Under the pieces are notes generated by a model. That model saw nothing but the letters and a program-made list of their open reading frames with translations, had not been told where the DNA came from and did not search any database. A program made the translations under genes and the position numbers. Source: Rhizobium glycinendophyticum (GTDB lineage Bacteria; Pseudomonadota; Alphaproteobacteria; Rhizobiales; Rhizobiaceae). From it: a stretch of DNA of 64,000 nucleotides. The stretch is taken from the NCBI RefSeq assembly GCF_006443685.1, contig NZ_VFYP01000004.1:186001-250000 (forward strand), in the 5' to 3' direction. Below, piece after piece: positions 46,416 through 55,894 of the stretch (its first letter is position 1; the number at the start of each line of letters is the position of its first letter).

Positions 46416-47213
46416 CTATTGGGGAACCGTGCCGAGGTACCGTGGGGCGGGCCTGTCGAGCGAGAGATGCGGCCCCAACTCGTGGCGGGCGGCATCGAAC
46501 GCCTTCCAAAGGTTTTCGTTGCGGAGCGACGGGATGGTGACGAGTTCGCCCGCATCAAACCCGGCAAGCGCTGCGTCAACCATATCGCCCGCATCCATCA
46601 TCATCCCGGACGGGATCACTGTTGTGTCCAAACCCGCTCGCTCAAAGATTTCGGTTCTGGTGAAACCGGGAAGGACCGCCTGGACTCGGACGCCCTTCTG
46701 CCGGAGTTCGACGTCCAGAGCCTGGGTCAGGGACAGCACGAACGCCTTTCCCGCAGAGTAGCTTCCATTGAAACGTTCCGGCATCAAAGCGACGACGGAC
46801 GCGATGTTGATGATCGCTCCCGAGCCCTTCTGGCTAAAGGCTTTCGCGGCTGCGACGCTCAACGCATGCAGGACACTGACATTGAGATGGAGCATGCGTT
46901 CGAGTACCTCATCGTCGGAATCCAAGACACCGCCACTCGGCCCAACGCCAGCGCTATTAACGAGAAGTTCGATTTCTTTGTCTTCCCGGATACGCTTCAG
47001 CAAGAGCTCGAGATCGGCACGGATACTTAGATCGAGCGGTAAAGGGGTGGTGGAGGTTGCGTAAGTCCCAGTCAACAGATTGGCCGCAGAACGCAATCTC
47101 GCCATGTCTCGGCCGATAAGAATGAGGTCATAGCCACGTGCGGCCAGCCTCTCAGCGTAGATAGCGCCAATACCGGAGGACGCTCCAGTGACGATAGCAG
47201 TGGGTCTGGGCAT
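46416..47213 (-). CDS. Short-chain dehydrogenase/reductase
   Basis: 265 residues; classical SDR with TGASSGIG cofactor loop at about residues 11-18, LVNSAGVG, the catalytic Ser in INIASVVAL, and YSAGK (Tyr-x-x-x-Lys). NADP preference is suggested by the Arg after GRD (LIGRDMARL). Substrate unknown; in this cluster a carbonyl or quinone compound is reasonable. ATG 47213 chosen; it follows the GGGAGACA site. Confidence 0.9.
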   Translation of the reverse strand: MPRPTAIVTGASSGIGAIYAERLAARGYDLILIGRDMARLRSAANLLTGTYATSTTPLPLDLSIRADLELLLKRIREDKEIELLVNSAGVGPSGGVLDSDDEVLERMLHLNVSVLHALSVAAAKAFSQKGSGAIINIASVVALMPERFNGSYSAGKAFVLSLTQALDVELRQKGVRVQAVLPGFTRTEIFERAGLDTTVIPSGMMMDAGDMVDAALAGFDAGELVTIPSLRNENLWKAFDAARHELGPHLSLDRPAPRYLGTVPQ

Positions 47214-47289
47214 GGTTGTCTCCCTGTCGAGCCGATATGCGACGTTTGGTGCTGACGTGCGGAGCCGTTGCGACCCCACACGCACTTGT

Positions 47290-48111
47290 TTAAGCGGCGT
47301 AGTGGACGCCGAGACTCGTGACATTCGACCCGCCGGCGCGCGCATTGCGCATCGCCCAATCGAGTGCATAATCGGCGACCTCTTCCCAGCCTGGTTCGAT
47401 GCAGGTGAAATGGGAACGGTCCTCAAAAATTTTGAGCGCCGTTTTGGAGGGTGCGCGCTTCTGCCTTTCGTAGATTGCCCTGGTCATGCTTGCGTCGGCG
47501 ATCAGGTCGAGACCGCCCCCGATGAGAAGCAATGGAGCCCTGTCAGGATTGTCCCACCGAACCTTGCCGATCGACGTCAGGATGCCGTCCCAGTAGACCT
47601 TGCCCGCCGTCGGCACGATGTAGCGGTCGTAGTACTCGTCGATCTGGTTTTTCGGGAGGGCGTTGGCAAAGCGATTGCCGAAAAAATCGCGTGACATGTG
47701 CATGGTACGCTTCCAGCTACCCCACGACCCCAGGACGGGTAATGCGGATACGATCGAATGTATTCCGAGCCGGACCCCAGTCGTCGGAGCAGGATCGATT
47801 GCAACACCTGCGACGCCGAAGCCACGGTCGAGCAGTATCTGGGTCCAGACCCCCCCGGCCGAGTGACCCATCAAGATAGGTGCCTCAGATAGCTTTCGGA
47901 TTTCCGCCTCGAGATGGTCGATGATGCCGTGGACACCGACAGCTTTAAGCATCGGATGCGGGTTGGCGCGGAGTTCGGCCGGCTCGCGGTCGTCGTAGGG
48001 CCAGTTCGGCGTCACCACCGTGTAACCCTTGGCTTCGTAGTGGGCCCGGAAGCCTTCCCAGCTCTTGGCGTTGAGCCAGGCACCATGAATGAGCATGATG
48101 GTCTTTGTCAT
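47290..48111 (-). CDS. Alpha/beta hydrolase (cytoplasmic)
   Basis: 273 residues. The oxyanion region HGAWLNAKSWEGF, nucleophile in LMGHSAGGVW, and late Asp/His (GGGLDLIADAS; EDRSHFTCIEPGW) are all present. No signal peptide. Related to esterase-type hydrolases of unknown substrate; the whole frame is used from ATG 48111. The next gene upstream lies 35 nt away on the same strand. Confidence 0.88.
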   Translation of the reverse strand: MTKTIMLIHGAWLNAKSWEGFRAHYEAKGYTVVTPNWPYDDREPAELRANPHPMLKAVGVHGIIDHLEAEIRKLSEAPILMGHSAGGVWTQILLDRGFGVAGVAIDPAPTTGVRLGIHSIVSALPVLGSWGSWKRTMHMSRDFFGNRFANALPKNQIDEYYDRYIVPTAGKVYWDGILTSIGKVRWDNPDRAPLLLIGGGLDLIADASMTRAIYERQKRAPSKTALKIFEDRSHFTCIEPGWEEVADYALDWAMRNARAGGSNVTSLGVHYAA

Positions 48112-48145
48112 CGTGATTATCCCTGTTCAAGCGCCTCGGCAAAGT

Positions 48146-49132
48146 TCAAGACGAACCCTTGAAGAAGGCTAGGAGATCGGCGTTGATCACGTCCGGATGG
48201 GTGGTACACATGCCGTGCGGAAGGCCGGGATATGTCTTCAGCGTGCCCTTCTTCAGCAACTTTGCTGACAGAGGCGCGGAGTCGGCATATGGCACGATCT
48301 GATCGTCGTCGCCGTGCATCACGAGAACCGGAAGCTCGATCTTCTTGAGGTCTTCGGTGAAGTCTGTCTCCGAGAAGGCCTTGATGCAGTCGTAATGGGC
48401 CTTCGCTCCGCCCATCATCCCCTGCCGCCACCAATTCTGGATCACGCCCTCAGAGACTTCGGCACCGGCACGGTTGAAGCCGTAGAATGGGCCGGCCGGA
48501 ACGTCCCGGAAAAACTGGGCGCGGTTGGCGATCAGCGCTGCGCGGAAGCCATCGAACACTTCGATCGGCAGGCCGCCGGGATTGTTTTCGGATTTCACCA
48601 TGATCGGCGGTACGGCACCGATGATGACGGCTTTCGACACACGGCCAGGCTTGGAGCGTGCAACATAGTGCACGACTTCACCGCCGCCGGTGGAATGGCC
48701 GACATGGATGGCGTTCTTCAGGTCCAGCTTCTCGGCGAGTTCCGCGACATCCGCCGCATAGGTGTCCATCTCGTTACCCGTGTCCGTTTGGGTCGAGCGT
48801 CCATGACCGCGCCGGTCATGTGCGATGACGCGGAAACCCTGGCCGAGGAAAAACATCATCTGGTTGTCCCAGTCGTCGGCGGACAGCGGCCAGCCATGAT
48901 GGAAGACGATCGCCTGGGCGTCCTTCGGACCCCAATCCTTGTAGAAAATTTCGGTGCCGTCTTTCGTGGTGATGTAGGACATGATGAGGTTCCCTTGTTC
49001 GTTTGCGGTTGATTTTGTGGCGGCCAGTGCCACCCTTGGAAGAGCTGCGGCGGCGAGCGCTACGCCGCCGCCGACAAGCAGATCGCGCCGGGTCGTGGTG
49101 ATCGAATTCTGTGCGATTGTGGTGGCGTTCAT
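48146..49132 (-). CDS. Tat-exported alpha/beta hydrolase (chloroperoxidase-like)
   Basis: 328 residues with a twin-arginine signal ([20 protein letters not shown], then a cleavable ALAA). The body is close to non-haem chloroperoxidase/esterases: [11 protein letters not shown], nucleophile in [24 protein letters not shown] and [10 protein letters not shown]. Cofactor-free. ATG 49132 chosen; an AAGGAGACGAAA site precedes it. One of three alpha/beta hydrolases in a row, but the only one with a Tat leader. Confidence 0.9.
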   Translation of the reverse strand: MNATTIAQNSITTTRRDLLVGGGVALAAAALPRVALAATKSTANEQGNLIMSYITTKDGTEIFYKDWGPKDAQAIVFHHGWPLSADDWDNQMMFFLGQGFRVIAHDRRGHGRSTQTDTGNEMDTYAADVAELAEKLDLKNAIHVGHSTGGGEVVHYVARSKPGRVSKAVIIGAVPPIMVKSENNPGGLPIEVFDGFRAALIANRAQFFRDVPAGPFYGFNRAGAEVSEGVIQNWWRQGMMGGAKAHYDCIKAFSETDFTEDLKKIELPVLVMHGDDDQIVPYADSAPLSAKLLKKGTLKTYPGLPHGMCTTHPDVINADLLAFFKGSS

Positions 49133-49264
49133 TTTCGTCTCCTTGGCCGCGTGAATGCCTCTGTTCGACGAGATGAAGCTTGGCGGACTAGGACCTGTAA
49201 CGCGAGTAAACGGTCGTAAATCGGTGATAATCGAAATTGCGGCTACGCGACCGTCACGAACAAT

Positions 49265-49290
49265 GGGACCGGCCGCTCTTGGCCGGTCCC
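49265..49290 (-). terminator. Hairpin behind the Tat-exported MBL gene
   Basis: Perfect 10-bp stem GGGACCGGCC/GGCCGGTCCC with a 6-nt loop, 21 nt beyond the stop of the minus-strand MBL gene. On the minus strand it is followed by ATTGTTCG, a weak T run. Confidence 0.7.
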
Positions 49291-49310
49291 GAGAACCATG
49301 GTCGCTACGG

Positions 49311-50246
49311 TCAAGCGGCCACAAACCGGTAAGCGCCTCCCGCCCGGTCAGCGTAGCCGACGCCTGGATAAGTCCAGTGATAACCAAGAAGCTTCAGCTT
49401 CTCGCTTGCGGCTCGATCTAGGAGCGCGCGGCGGTTCCTCAGCGCAAGCTCACCGTCGGTGTCGAAACCAAAATGCCAGTCGGGATGCTCGAAGAAGATC
49501 ACGTCGTTGGTACAGGCATCCCCTGTGATCAGGAGGTTGTCGCGGCCGGCGAGCTCGAGGGAGATGTGACCTGGTGTATGCCCCGGCGTGTCGATAACCG
49601 ACATTCCTGGCACGATCTCGTCTCCGTTCCTCAACAATGTCGTTCGACCCTCGACGGCAAACAGATCGCGCTGGGCACCCTTGGCGAATCCGTGCAGCGC
49701 CTTAGGTCTCCGCGTTTCAAAGTTCTTGTCTGTCCAAAAATCCCACTCGTTCCGGCCGATATAGTACCGGGCGTTGGGATAGAGCACTTTGCCGTCACTT
49801 GTCGTCGTCGCGCCGGAATGATCCGGATGTGCATGAGTAAATACGACCTTAGTAATCGAAGATGGATCGACGCCCGCTGACCTGAGGTTCCCTTCAAGTC
49901 TTCCGGTGCTGGGCTGGAAATTTCCTCCTGCACCGTTGTCGATCAAGATTAGGTCATCGCCATAGCGGATGAGCGGAATGTTCGCCTGAACACGTGCACC
50001 GGTTATGTCGCCGCCCAAAGATGTGAGAATTGGAAGCCGGACTTCGGGGGCGGCGTCAGGGAGCAAGATGTCTGCGGAAAGGGTCAGAAAGCCGTCACTC
50101 AGAACGGAAATGTCGAAATCGCCATGGATGAAACGATGGGCCACCGCGGCGTTTGCAGGCATACCTGGCGAGCCCGCCAGCGCAGCACCTGCGGCGAGCG
50201 ATAGGAATTGCCTTCGGCTTGTAGAGTAAGGTGGTAAACGGGTCAT
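49311..50246 (-). CDS. Tat-exported MBL-fold hydrolase
   Basis: 311 residues. Twin-arginine leader [18 protein letters not shown], then the MBL domain with [10 protein letters not shown] (full HxHxDH), [20 protein letters not shown] and [13 protein letters not shown] 50246 is chosen because AAGGAG lies 8 nt upstream; the ATG at 50252 is only 2 nt from it. Periplasmic hydrolase of unknown substrate, perhaps a lactonase or aryl-ester hydrolase. Own terminator follows. Confidence 0.88.
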   Translation of the reverse strand: MTRLPPYSTSRRQFLSLAAGAALAGSPGMPANAAVAHRFIHGDFDISVLSDGFLTLSADILLPDAAPEVRLPILTSLGGDITGARVQANIPLIRYGDDLILIDNGAGGNFQPSTGRLEGNLRSAGVDPSSITKVVFTHAHPDHSGATTTSDGKVLYPNARYYIGRNEWDFWTDKNFETRRPKALHGFAKGAQRDLFAVEGRTTLLRNGDEIVPGMSVIDTPGHTPGHISLELAGRDNLLITGDACTNDVIFFEHPDWHFGFDTDGELALRNRRALLDRAASEKLKLLGYHWTYPGVGYADRAGGAYRFVAA

Positions 50247-50349
50247 CGACATGTCTCCTTTGATTGGAAGAGTCATGTCGAGTTTGGAGGGGTCGCCGGT
50301 CAGGTACGAGTGAATGGTTGTAAATGGCTGCAAAGGAGCAAGAGGATGG

Positions 50350-50826
50350 TCACAGCAGTAGCTGAGCGATCCATCTGATGTCGGTCTCGCCGCTCAGGAC
50401 AATGCACCCTTTTCGTGAAGGCTCCGTCGCGGGTGTGCGACTTGTAAGCACCACTAATCTACCTCGTGAAAGAAATCCTTCCTTCAGGGTCGAGACGCCT
50501 TCCGAATTGATCGGATCAACTACGAAGAAGGCAGCCCCATCGAAATCGTCGACTACTATCTGTTCTAAGGATAACGCATCGGCGATGTCGTCGCGGGCGA
50601 TGTGATCCTGCAAAAACATTCCAACGACCGGGTCTTGCGAAAAGCGCCGCATGTGTCCTGCCACATGTGGAAATCCGCCCCCGTCACATGCAAAGACGGC
50701 TTCTCCTCCCAGACGCCTCACCTCGGAATATGCCATCGCAACACCGCGAGCGAGTTCCCAATCGGGCTCGACCATGGCGTGCTCGCCGTCCAAGACGAAC
50801 AGAATTCTGCGTTGAGTCTTCACCAT
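50350..50826 (-). CDS. Unrecognised 158-aa protein, possibly DJ-1/PfpI-like fold
   Basis: MVKTQRRILFVLDGEHAMVE... with a Rossmann-like series: RRILFVLDGE, GGEAVFACDGGG, DDFDGAAFFVVD and RLVVLTSRTP. The pattern resembles the DJ-1/PfpI fold but the nucleophile Cys elbow is not visible, so this is only a fold guess. It lies between the MBL and the STAND regulator genes, on their strand, 88 nt from the regulator. Confidence 0.55.
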   Translation of the reverse strand: MVKTQRRILFVLDGEHAMVEPDWELARGVAMAYSEVRRLGGEAVFACDGGGFPHVAGHMRRFSQDPVVGMFLQDHIARDDIADALSLEQIVVDDFDGAAFFVVDPINSEGVSTLKEGFLSRGRLVVLTSRTPATEPSRKGCIVLSGETDIRWIAQLLL

Positions 50827-50914
50827 GCCCTTGCCTCGGTTATGAAAAACCTATTCGGGCGTGGCGGAAGGAACCAGTGAGGAGTTGTGAATCGCTGTAA
50901 ACGTGGGCAGCCGG

Positions 50915-53689
50915 TCACTGGAAAGAACGGTTCTGCGGCCGGTCGCGCTTATTTTCTACTCCCTTGATCACTCCAGCTTCAGCTCCAAACTGGTCATCCG
51001 GCCGAGACAAAGATCGGTAGGCGTCTATCCTACTCTGCCATGCTGCAGCTGATTGAGATTTTGCCTCGGCTTCGGCCGCCTCGAACCATTTATCGACCAC
51101 TGCTGAGGGCGGGTTTGCCAACCCCTGATAGAGCAGCTGGCCTTTTATGCGCAGGAGTTCCGGTTTACACCACCTTTCTCCCGAGGACTCGCAGTGGGTG
51201 AGCGCGCTGTCGATAACCTGGTTCGCTTCGGCAAACTTTGTTAGCGCGGCGAGCGCGCGGACCTCAACCGACTGGAAATAGGTTCGGAATAAGTTGAATC
51301 CCGCGTGGTCGAGAACGGACATGCTCCTCCTCAATTCGACAAGGCAATCTTCTGGCTTTCCTTCCTCAAGCAGAATCTCTGCCTCGTAGCACCGCGCATA
51401 ACAATTCCACACATCCAGGGATAGGGACTTGGTATGGTCTTTGAGAAGCGCAATGTATTTCTTCGCAAGGTCAAAGCGGCCCTCTAGGAGAGCGAGAGGG
51501 CACGCGGCCTCTGCAAGAACATTCGACAACGAAAGCTCATGTCCAATTGAGATCGCATACTCGACACTGGACTGGGCCTCGACCAAGGCGCGATCACCCT
51601 CGCCAAGCACCCAGAGGTCTCGAGCCAAGATGATCTTTGCTGTGATACGCTGGTCGAATTGAAACCGCGTCGTCTGGCCGGTGGGCAATGCATCGTATTC
51701 GACGATCATCTCCTCTAGCAAGGCGCGGGATTGACTGTGGCGGCCAAGCCAATGAAGCGTCGCTCCCATAATGCGCTTGGCCACCACCTTGTCGACAGGA
51801 TCATTCGATTCCGCCGCCACTGTCGCAAAATCGTGGGCGAACTGTAGCCCCAGCTGAGGTTCGGCTCGATTGATCGCGTCGACCCATATCGCCCAAATGG
51901 CGCGCAACTGGTAGTCGACGTCACCGAGACGCTCGGCGATCCTCAATGCCGCCGTCCAGGCGGCGACCCCCTTTTCGGGCACCTCCGTCGACCGCATCTG
52001 TGGCCATCCCAGCGCCGCATACAATTTCATCCGTCGTTGCTCGTCGAGATCGGGATGGGCGTCGAGATAGGCGATCGCTTTCGTTACCCAATCAAAGCAT
52101 TCGTCGAGAAGCGATAGCCGGAATAGCAGCGGTAACGACGCCACCGTCAGCCGCACCCCTAAAATCTGGTCTCCGCCTAGCTCGAACGCCCAGTCCAGCG
52201 CAAGCCGCAGACTGGAAACATGCTGCTCAAAGTCTAGGGACCAGTCTTCAGTGGACGCAGAGTATAGTTCCTGCTCGCTTATCTCGAAGAGCTCCGAGAG
52301 GTATTCGGCGAGACGTGACATCACAGAGGAATAATGACCGCTCTCAACCAGCTTTTCGACAGCGTAGAACCGGGTGGTGTCCAGCAAGCGGTACCTGGTG
52401 GTGTCGGACAGCGCCTCAGCAACCATGAGCGATTTCGACACGAGGCTTTCAACGACCTCATCGGGGTCATCAAGAACTGCCGAAGCAGCATCGGGCAAGA
52501 ACCAACCGCGAAAAATCGAGAGCCGCTGGATTGCTCTCTGTTCTTCCGGCGTCAGGACGAAATAACTCCAATCGAGAGTAGCGCGAAGTGTCTGGTGGCG
52601 GAGCAATGCGGTGCGCCGCCCCCTGCTGAGTAGCCGAAAACTGTCCTTGAGGGATGTCGACAGCGCCTTGGCCGACATCGTGTCCATTCGCGCTGCGGCC
52701 AGCTCGATCGCGAGAGCGATGCCATCGACCTGTTGGCAGAGCTCCACTACATGGGACAAGTCCTCATCGCTCAGCTTGTACCCGCCGCGACATGCTGCGG
52801 CCCGGTTCACAAAGAGTTGCACGGCTGGAGATTCCATTGCCTCGGCAACCGAACTTCCTGTCTCAGGGAGGTCGAGCGGGCTGAGGCGGTGAACCCATTC
52901 TCCCGCCGACCTCAAGGGCTCTCGGCTGGTTGCAAGGAACCGCGGTGATTCCGTCCGACTTAGAATGGACTCTACGAAAACCGCAGCCTCATCCACGACA
53001 TGCTCGCAACTGTCGAGCACGATGACGATGTCACGCCCCTCCAGCACCTCGGCAATCGCGGCATCGATGTCATCGTTACGCGGCGGAATATCGAGTTTGG
53101 AAGCCACCTCCGTCGATATAAGTTCGCCTGAGCTGAGTTCAGCCAGATCGACCCAGATAACTTCGGCAAACGATCGACCAAGCACCGCACGCGCGACAGT
53201 GGATTTCCCAATACCGCCTGGCCCTACAATTGTTAGAAGTCGCGCGCCTAACAATTGTTCAGATAGTCTCTCGAGGACAGCCGCACGTCCAAAGAGCGTT
53301 GCATTCGCACGACGTTCTGTCGGAGGAACCTGGTTTGGGCCGGGTAATGCCACTTCAGACGCACCCCGTGCCTTCCGTCTGACTTCGGCGAGGAAGGTAT
53401 AGCCGCGACCCGGCACATTAGTAACGTAGACGGACTCTCTTTTTGTATCACCAAGGGCACGACGAATGGCAGATATGTGCACCCGCAGATTGGTCTCATC
53501 CACGAAGGTATCTGGCCAAGCGTGCCGGATGATTTCCGCGTTGGTAAGAAGCCTCCCAGCATTCGAGGTCAAGCAGACAAGAATATCCATCGCCCGGCTT
53601 CCAAGAGCCACCGGACTACCGTCTCGCGTGAGTGTTCGCTTTCCCGCCTTCAGAGTGAAGGGGCCGAATTCGACCTCATCGTCCACCAT
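50915..53689 (-). CDS. Winged-helix/STAND ATPase/TPR transcriptional regulator
   Basis: About 924 residues from ATG 53689 (MVDDEVEFGPF, the same position as the paralogue start; ATGs at 53716 and 53704 are alternatives). The OmpR-type winged helix is at about 5-100 (SRAMDILVCL, NLRVHISAIRRALGDTK, NVPGRGYTF). The NB-ARC-like ATPase follows, with GPGGIGKSTVARAV and IVLDSCEH, then the TSREPL and VDGIALAIELAAAR blocks. TPR-like helices fill the C-terminal third. Such proteins bind a signal through the TPR part and activate a nearby operon; the adjacent hydrolase and redox genes are the likely target. Confidence 0.88.
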   Translation of the reverse strand: MVDDEVEFGPFTLKAGKRTLTRDGSPVALGSRAMDILVCLTSNAGRLLTNAEIIRHAWPDTFVDETNLRVHISAIRRALGDTKRESVYVTNVPGRGYTFLAEVRRKARGASEVALPGPNQVPPTERRANATLFGRAAVLERLSEQLLGARLLTIVGPGGIGKSTVARAVLGRSFAEVIWVDLAELSSGELISTEVASKLDIPPRNDDIDAAIAEVLEGRDIVIVLDSCEHVVDEAAVFVESILSRTESPRFLATSREPLRSAGEWVHRLSPLDLPETGSSVAEAMESPAVQLFVNRAAACRGGYKLSDEDLSHVVELCQQVDGIALAIELAAARMDTMSAKALSTSLKDSFRLLSRGRRTALLRHQTLRATLDWSYFVLTPEEQRAIQRLSIFRGWFLPDAASAVLDDPDEVVESLVSKSLMVAEALSDTTRYRLLDTTRFYAVEKLVESGHYSSVMSRLAEYLSELFEISEQELYSASTEDWSLDFEQHVSSLRLALDWAFELGGDQILGVRLTVASLPLLFRLSLLDECFDWVTKAIAYLDAHPDLDEQRRMKLYAALGWPQMRSTEVPEKGVAAWTAALRIAERLGDVDYQLRAIWAIWVDAINRAEPQLGLQFAHDFATVAAESNDPVDKVVAKRIMGATLHWLGRHSQSRALLEEMIVEYDALPTGQTTRFQFDQRITAKIILARDLWVLGEGDRALVEAQSSVEYAISIGHELSLSNVLAEAACPLALLEGRFDLAKKYIALLKDHTKSLSLDVWNCYARCYEAEILLEEGKPEDCLVELRRSMSVLDHAGFNLFRTYFQSVEVRALAALTKFAEANQVIDSALTHCESSGERWCKPELLRIKGQLLYQGLANPPSAVVDKWFEAAEAEAKSQSAAAWQSRIDAYRSLSRPDDQFGAEAGVIKGVENKRDRPQNRSFQ

Positions 53690-53838
53690 CGGGTTCCCAA
53701 CCATCCGGCCTGCCATGCGTCAGTTGATCCGCTAGCTCCTTCGAAATTTGACAATAGCTAGGTTCGCTTCGCAAGCAAAGAGGGTATAGGCGGAGCTTTC
53801 GACACGCGCCTCTGGGTAGCTCAATCCGCGATCACGAA

Positions 53839-53872
53839 CCTCTTCGGCACACGCGCCTCTTCGGCACACGCG
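53839..53872. repeat. Perfect 17-bp tandem repeat
   Basis: CCTCTTCGGCACACGCG occurs twice head to tail (53839-53855 and 53856-53872), 15 nt beyond the stop of the DUF599 gene. Probably replication slippage or a small binding site. Confidence 0.7.
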
Positions 53873-53887
53873 GATTGTGGCGCGGCT

Positions 53888-54598
53888 TCAGGCTTTCGGA
53901 CCGCAACTGTCGAGGAGTTTTCTGATAGTCGTGACCCCCTTGGCTGTGTCCGACCAAGTCTGTCGCCAGATGAGAAGGCCAACCGAACACGTTGTCGCCA
54001 CTATGAGAGGAATGGGTCCCAGAAACCAGAATGCGGCGGCCACAGTGAAATAGTAGGATCGCACCCCGACGCTGAAAGACCTGAGCGCAGGATTGAGCAC
54101 GAGGGTCAGGGCGTTGGTCCACGCGGTGATGTCCCTGTCCTCCTCGCGCGAAGGGCTGGCTCCGATCGCAGCCAGACAATAGTTGATTTGTCTAACCGCC
54201 CATATGAAGTCGGATAGCCCACGTAACAGGGTAGCGATTATCAACAACACCTTACATTGAAAAAACCACAGCGGGTCCTGCGCGGTGAATCTGGCGATGA
54301 GACCAGAATCCAACCCGTAGTTAGGTTCCATGAACAAGGCGCTGCTCATGCCTACAATGACGATTAGGTTCGCCGATCCGAAAAACGACGCCGAGTTGAT
54401 CGTGTGACCGAGGATGGCAGCGTCCCCAATGAAGTTGTTGTCTCGGGTCAGCACTTCCCGCATCCAAGCGGCGCGGATACGCACCATGTCGATCAAGAGA
54501 CTGTCGTGCGGTCTTGGCCAACCAATCGCCATCAGTGGTTCGATCGCTATCCAGACCACCACGAAATAAGAGATCGCCGCAATGTTCAAAATGTCCAT
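53888..54598 (-). CDS. DUF599 family membrane protein
   Basis: 236 residues, four membrane segments: about 2-24, 70-90, 112-132 and 190-216. Family blocks are GDAAILGHTINSASFFGSAN, LLRGLSDFIWAVRQINYCLA and LNPALRSFSVGVRSYYFTVA. Inner-membrane protein of unknown function. ATG 54598; the next gene upstream (AraC) is 30 nt away on the same strand. Confidence 0.85.
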   Translation of the reverse strand: MDILNIAAISYFVVVWIAIEPLMAIGWPRPHDSLLIDMVRIRAAWMREVLTRDNNFIGDAAILGHTINSASFFGSANLIVIVGMSSALFMEPNYGLDSGLIARFTAQDPLWFFQCKVLLIIATLLRGLSDFIWAVRQINYCLAAIGASPSREEDRDITAWTNALTLVLNPALRSFSVGVRSYYFTVAAAFWFLGPIPLIVATTCSVGLLIWRQTWSDTAKGVTTIRKLLDSCGPKA

Positions 54599-54628
54599 GA
54601 CGCCCCCGGCGTAACCCCGCTGTAGTTG

Positions 54629-55558
54629 TTACCTCACAGCGCTGATCGCTCTGGGCGCAAAGAAAGATTCCTTCCGGTACTCGCCAGGCGAACGGCCAAG
54701 CTGCCGTCGGAATGCCCTCGCGAATGCGGACTGAGAGGAGAAGCGGCAGGCGAAAGCAATTTCGGCAAGCGGCATGTCCGATGTGGAGAGCCAGGACAAG
54801 GCTCGATTGATCCTGCACACTCCGATGTAACCGTTTGGGCTTTGACCTGTGGCAGCCTTGAATGCCCTTGCAAAATGATGTCGACTAAGGCACGCAACCG
54901 CCGCGATTTCCGCCACAGTCAAATCGGTTTCCAGGTTGTCCTGTATGTACTCCAGGACCCTTTTCAACCGTCGTTGGTCCAGGGCACCCACCGGACCGCC
55001 GATCCGGCTCGCGGCGGCGTGGTGCTCGGTGTATCGCCCGCATATATGGGTCAAGAGTACGCTGGCGAGATGTTCCATCAACGTTTCACCGCCCGCAGTT
55101 TCTTCCCGGATTTCGGCAAGGATGCGGAGACAAATCTGGCGGACGAACTCGTCCTCAAGACCCGCGCGGTAAAGGCTCGCGTCAAAAGCTACAGGCCGCG
55201 ACGCCATCGCGGACAGCGTGTCGATCTGCTCGTCTGATATGTAGACGTGCAGAACTTCGGGGATAGCCTCGGTTATACTGATCTCGTCTTCTTCCACACC
55301 CTTCGGGCAGAGCCAGATCGTTCCCGACCGACTTGGAGTAACCTGCAGATTGCCGTTTCCCCTCCGTACGACCGTGCCATCGCGGGTTCCCCGAACCGCA
55401 AACGTTATCTCCGTTTTCGACGAGCAAATATCAGGGATTTTACCAGATGGATGTGCTCGCAACTCGGCTGCCAAGCCCGACCAACCTCGACCACGGGAGG
55501 ATACGAGCAGTCCAGCATCGGGGAACTTCTGAAATCCATGCTCATGCAACGAGTTCAT
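54629..55558 (-). CDS. AraC-family transcriptional regulator
   Basis: 309 residues from ATG 55558, whose GGAGG site lies 8 nt upstream; the frame to 55684 has no such site. The C-terminal HTH pair is clear: LTVAEIAAVACLSRHHFARAF, KAATGQSPNGYI and MPLAEIAFACRFSSQSAFAR, AFRRQLGRSPGEYR. The N-terminal half is a cupin-like sensor domain with no recognisable ligand. It probably controls the divergent STAND gene, the DUF599 gene, or itself. Confidence 0.88.
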   Translation of the reverse strand: MNSLHEHGFQKFPDAGLLVSSRGRGWSGLAAELRAHPSGKIPDICSSKTEITFAVRGTRDGTVVRRGNGNLQVTPSRSGTIWLCPKGVEEDEISITEAIPEVLHVYISDEQIDTLSAMASRPVAFDASLYRAGLEDEFVRQICLRILAEIREETAGGETLMEHLASVLLTHICGRYTEHHAAASRIGGPVGALDQRRLKRVLEYIQDNLETDLTVAEIAAVACLSRHHFARAFKAATGQSPNGYIGVCRINRALSWLSTSDMPLAEIAFACRFSSQSAFARAFRRQLGRSPGEYRKESFFAPRAISAVR

Positions 55559-55894
55559 CACGGCCACCTCCGGGAAATTTCGCCCCTGTAGCGTTTGTAA
55601 AGCCTCGCACAGCCCGAAATCAAGCGGAACAGCACGCAAGGTCAAAACCACGGCACGCCGGGGCAAGGCGCGGGTCATCACCAATTATACTATTGAGCTT
55701 AGCAGCTAAGTCGCTTCGTGGCCTGGCGAGTCCAATTGATGGACCGACTATCCGCATTTCTTTGAATACATGGTTTTTGCAGGCTAAACGGCCCGAGCGG
55801 TGACCTTGGTTTATCGGGTCTCTGAGGGCTGCAGGCAAGGTTGGCCAAAAGTCAGAACACGCTGGTGAATAGATAGTATCGCTGGAGTTCGAGG
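55559..55894. other. Divergent regulatory gap (araC-type / STAND)
   Basis: About 336 bp between divergent regulators, AT-richer than its surroundings (for example 55680-55765). No ORF is supported. It must hold both promoters, but no clear operator pattern was seen. Confidence 0.4.
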
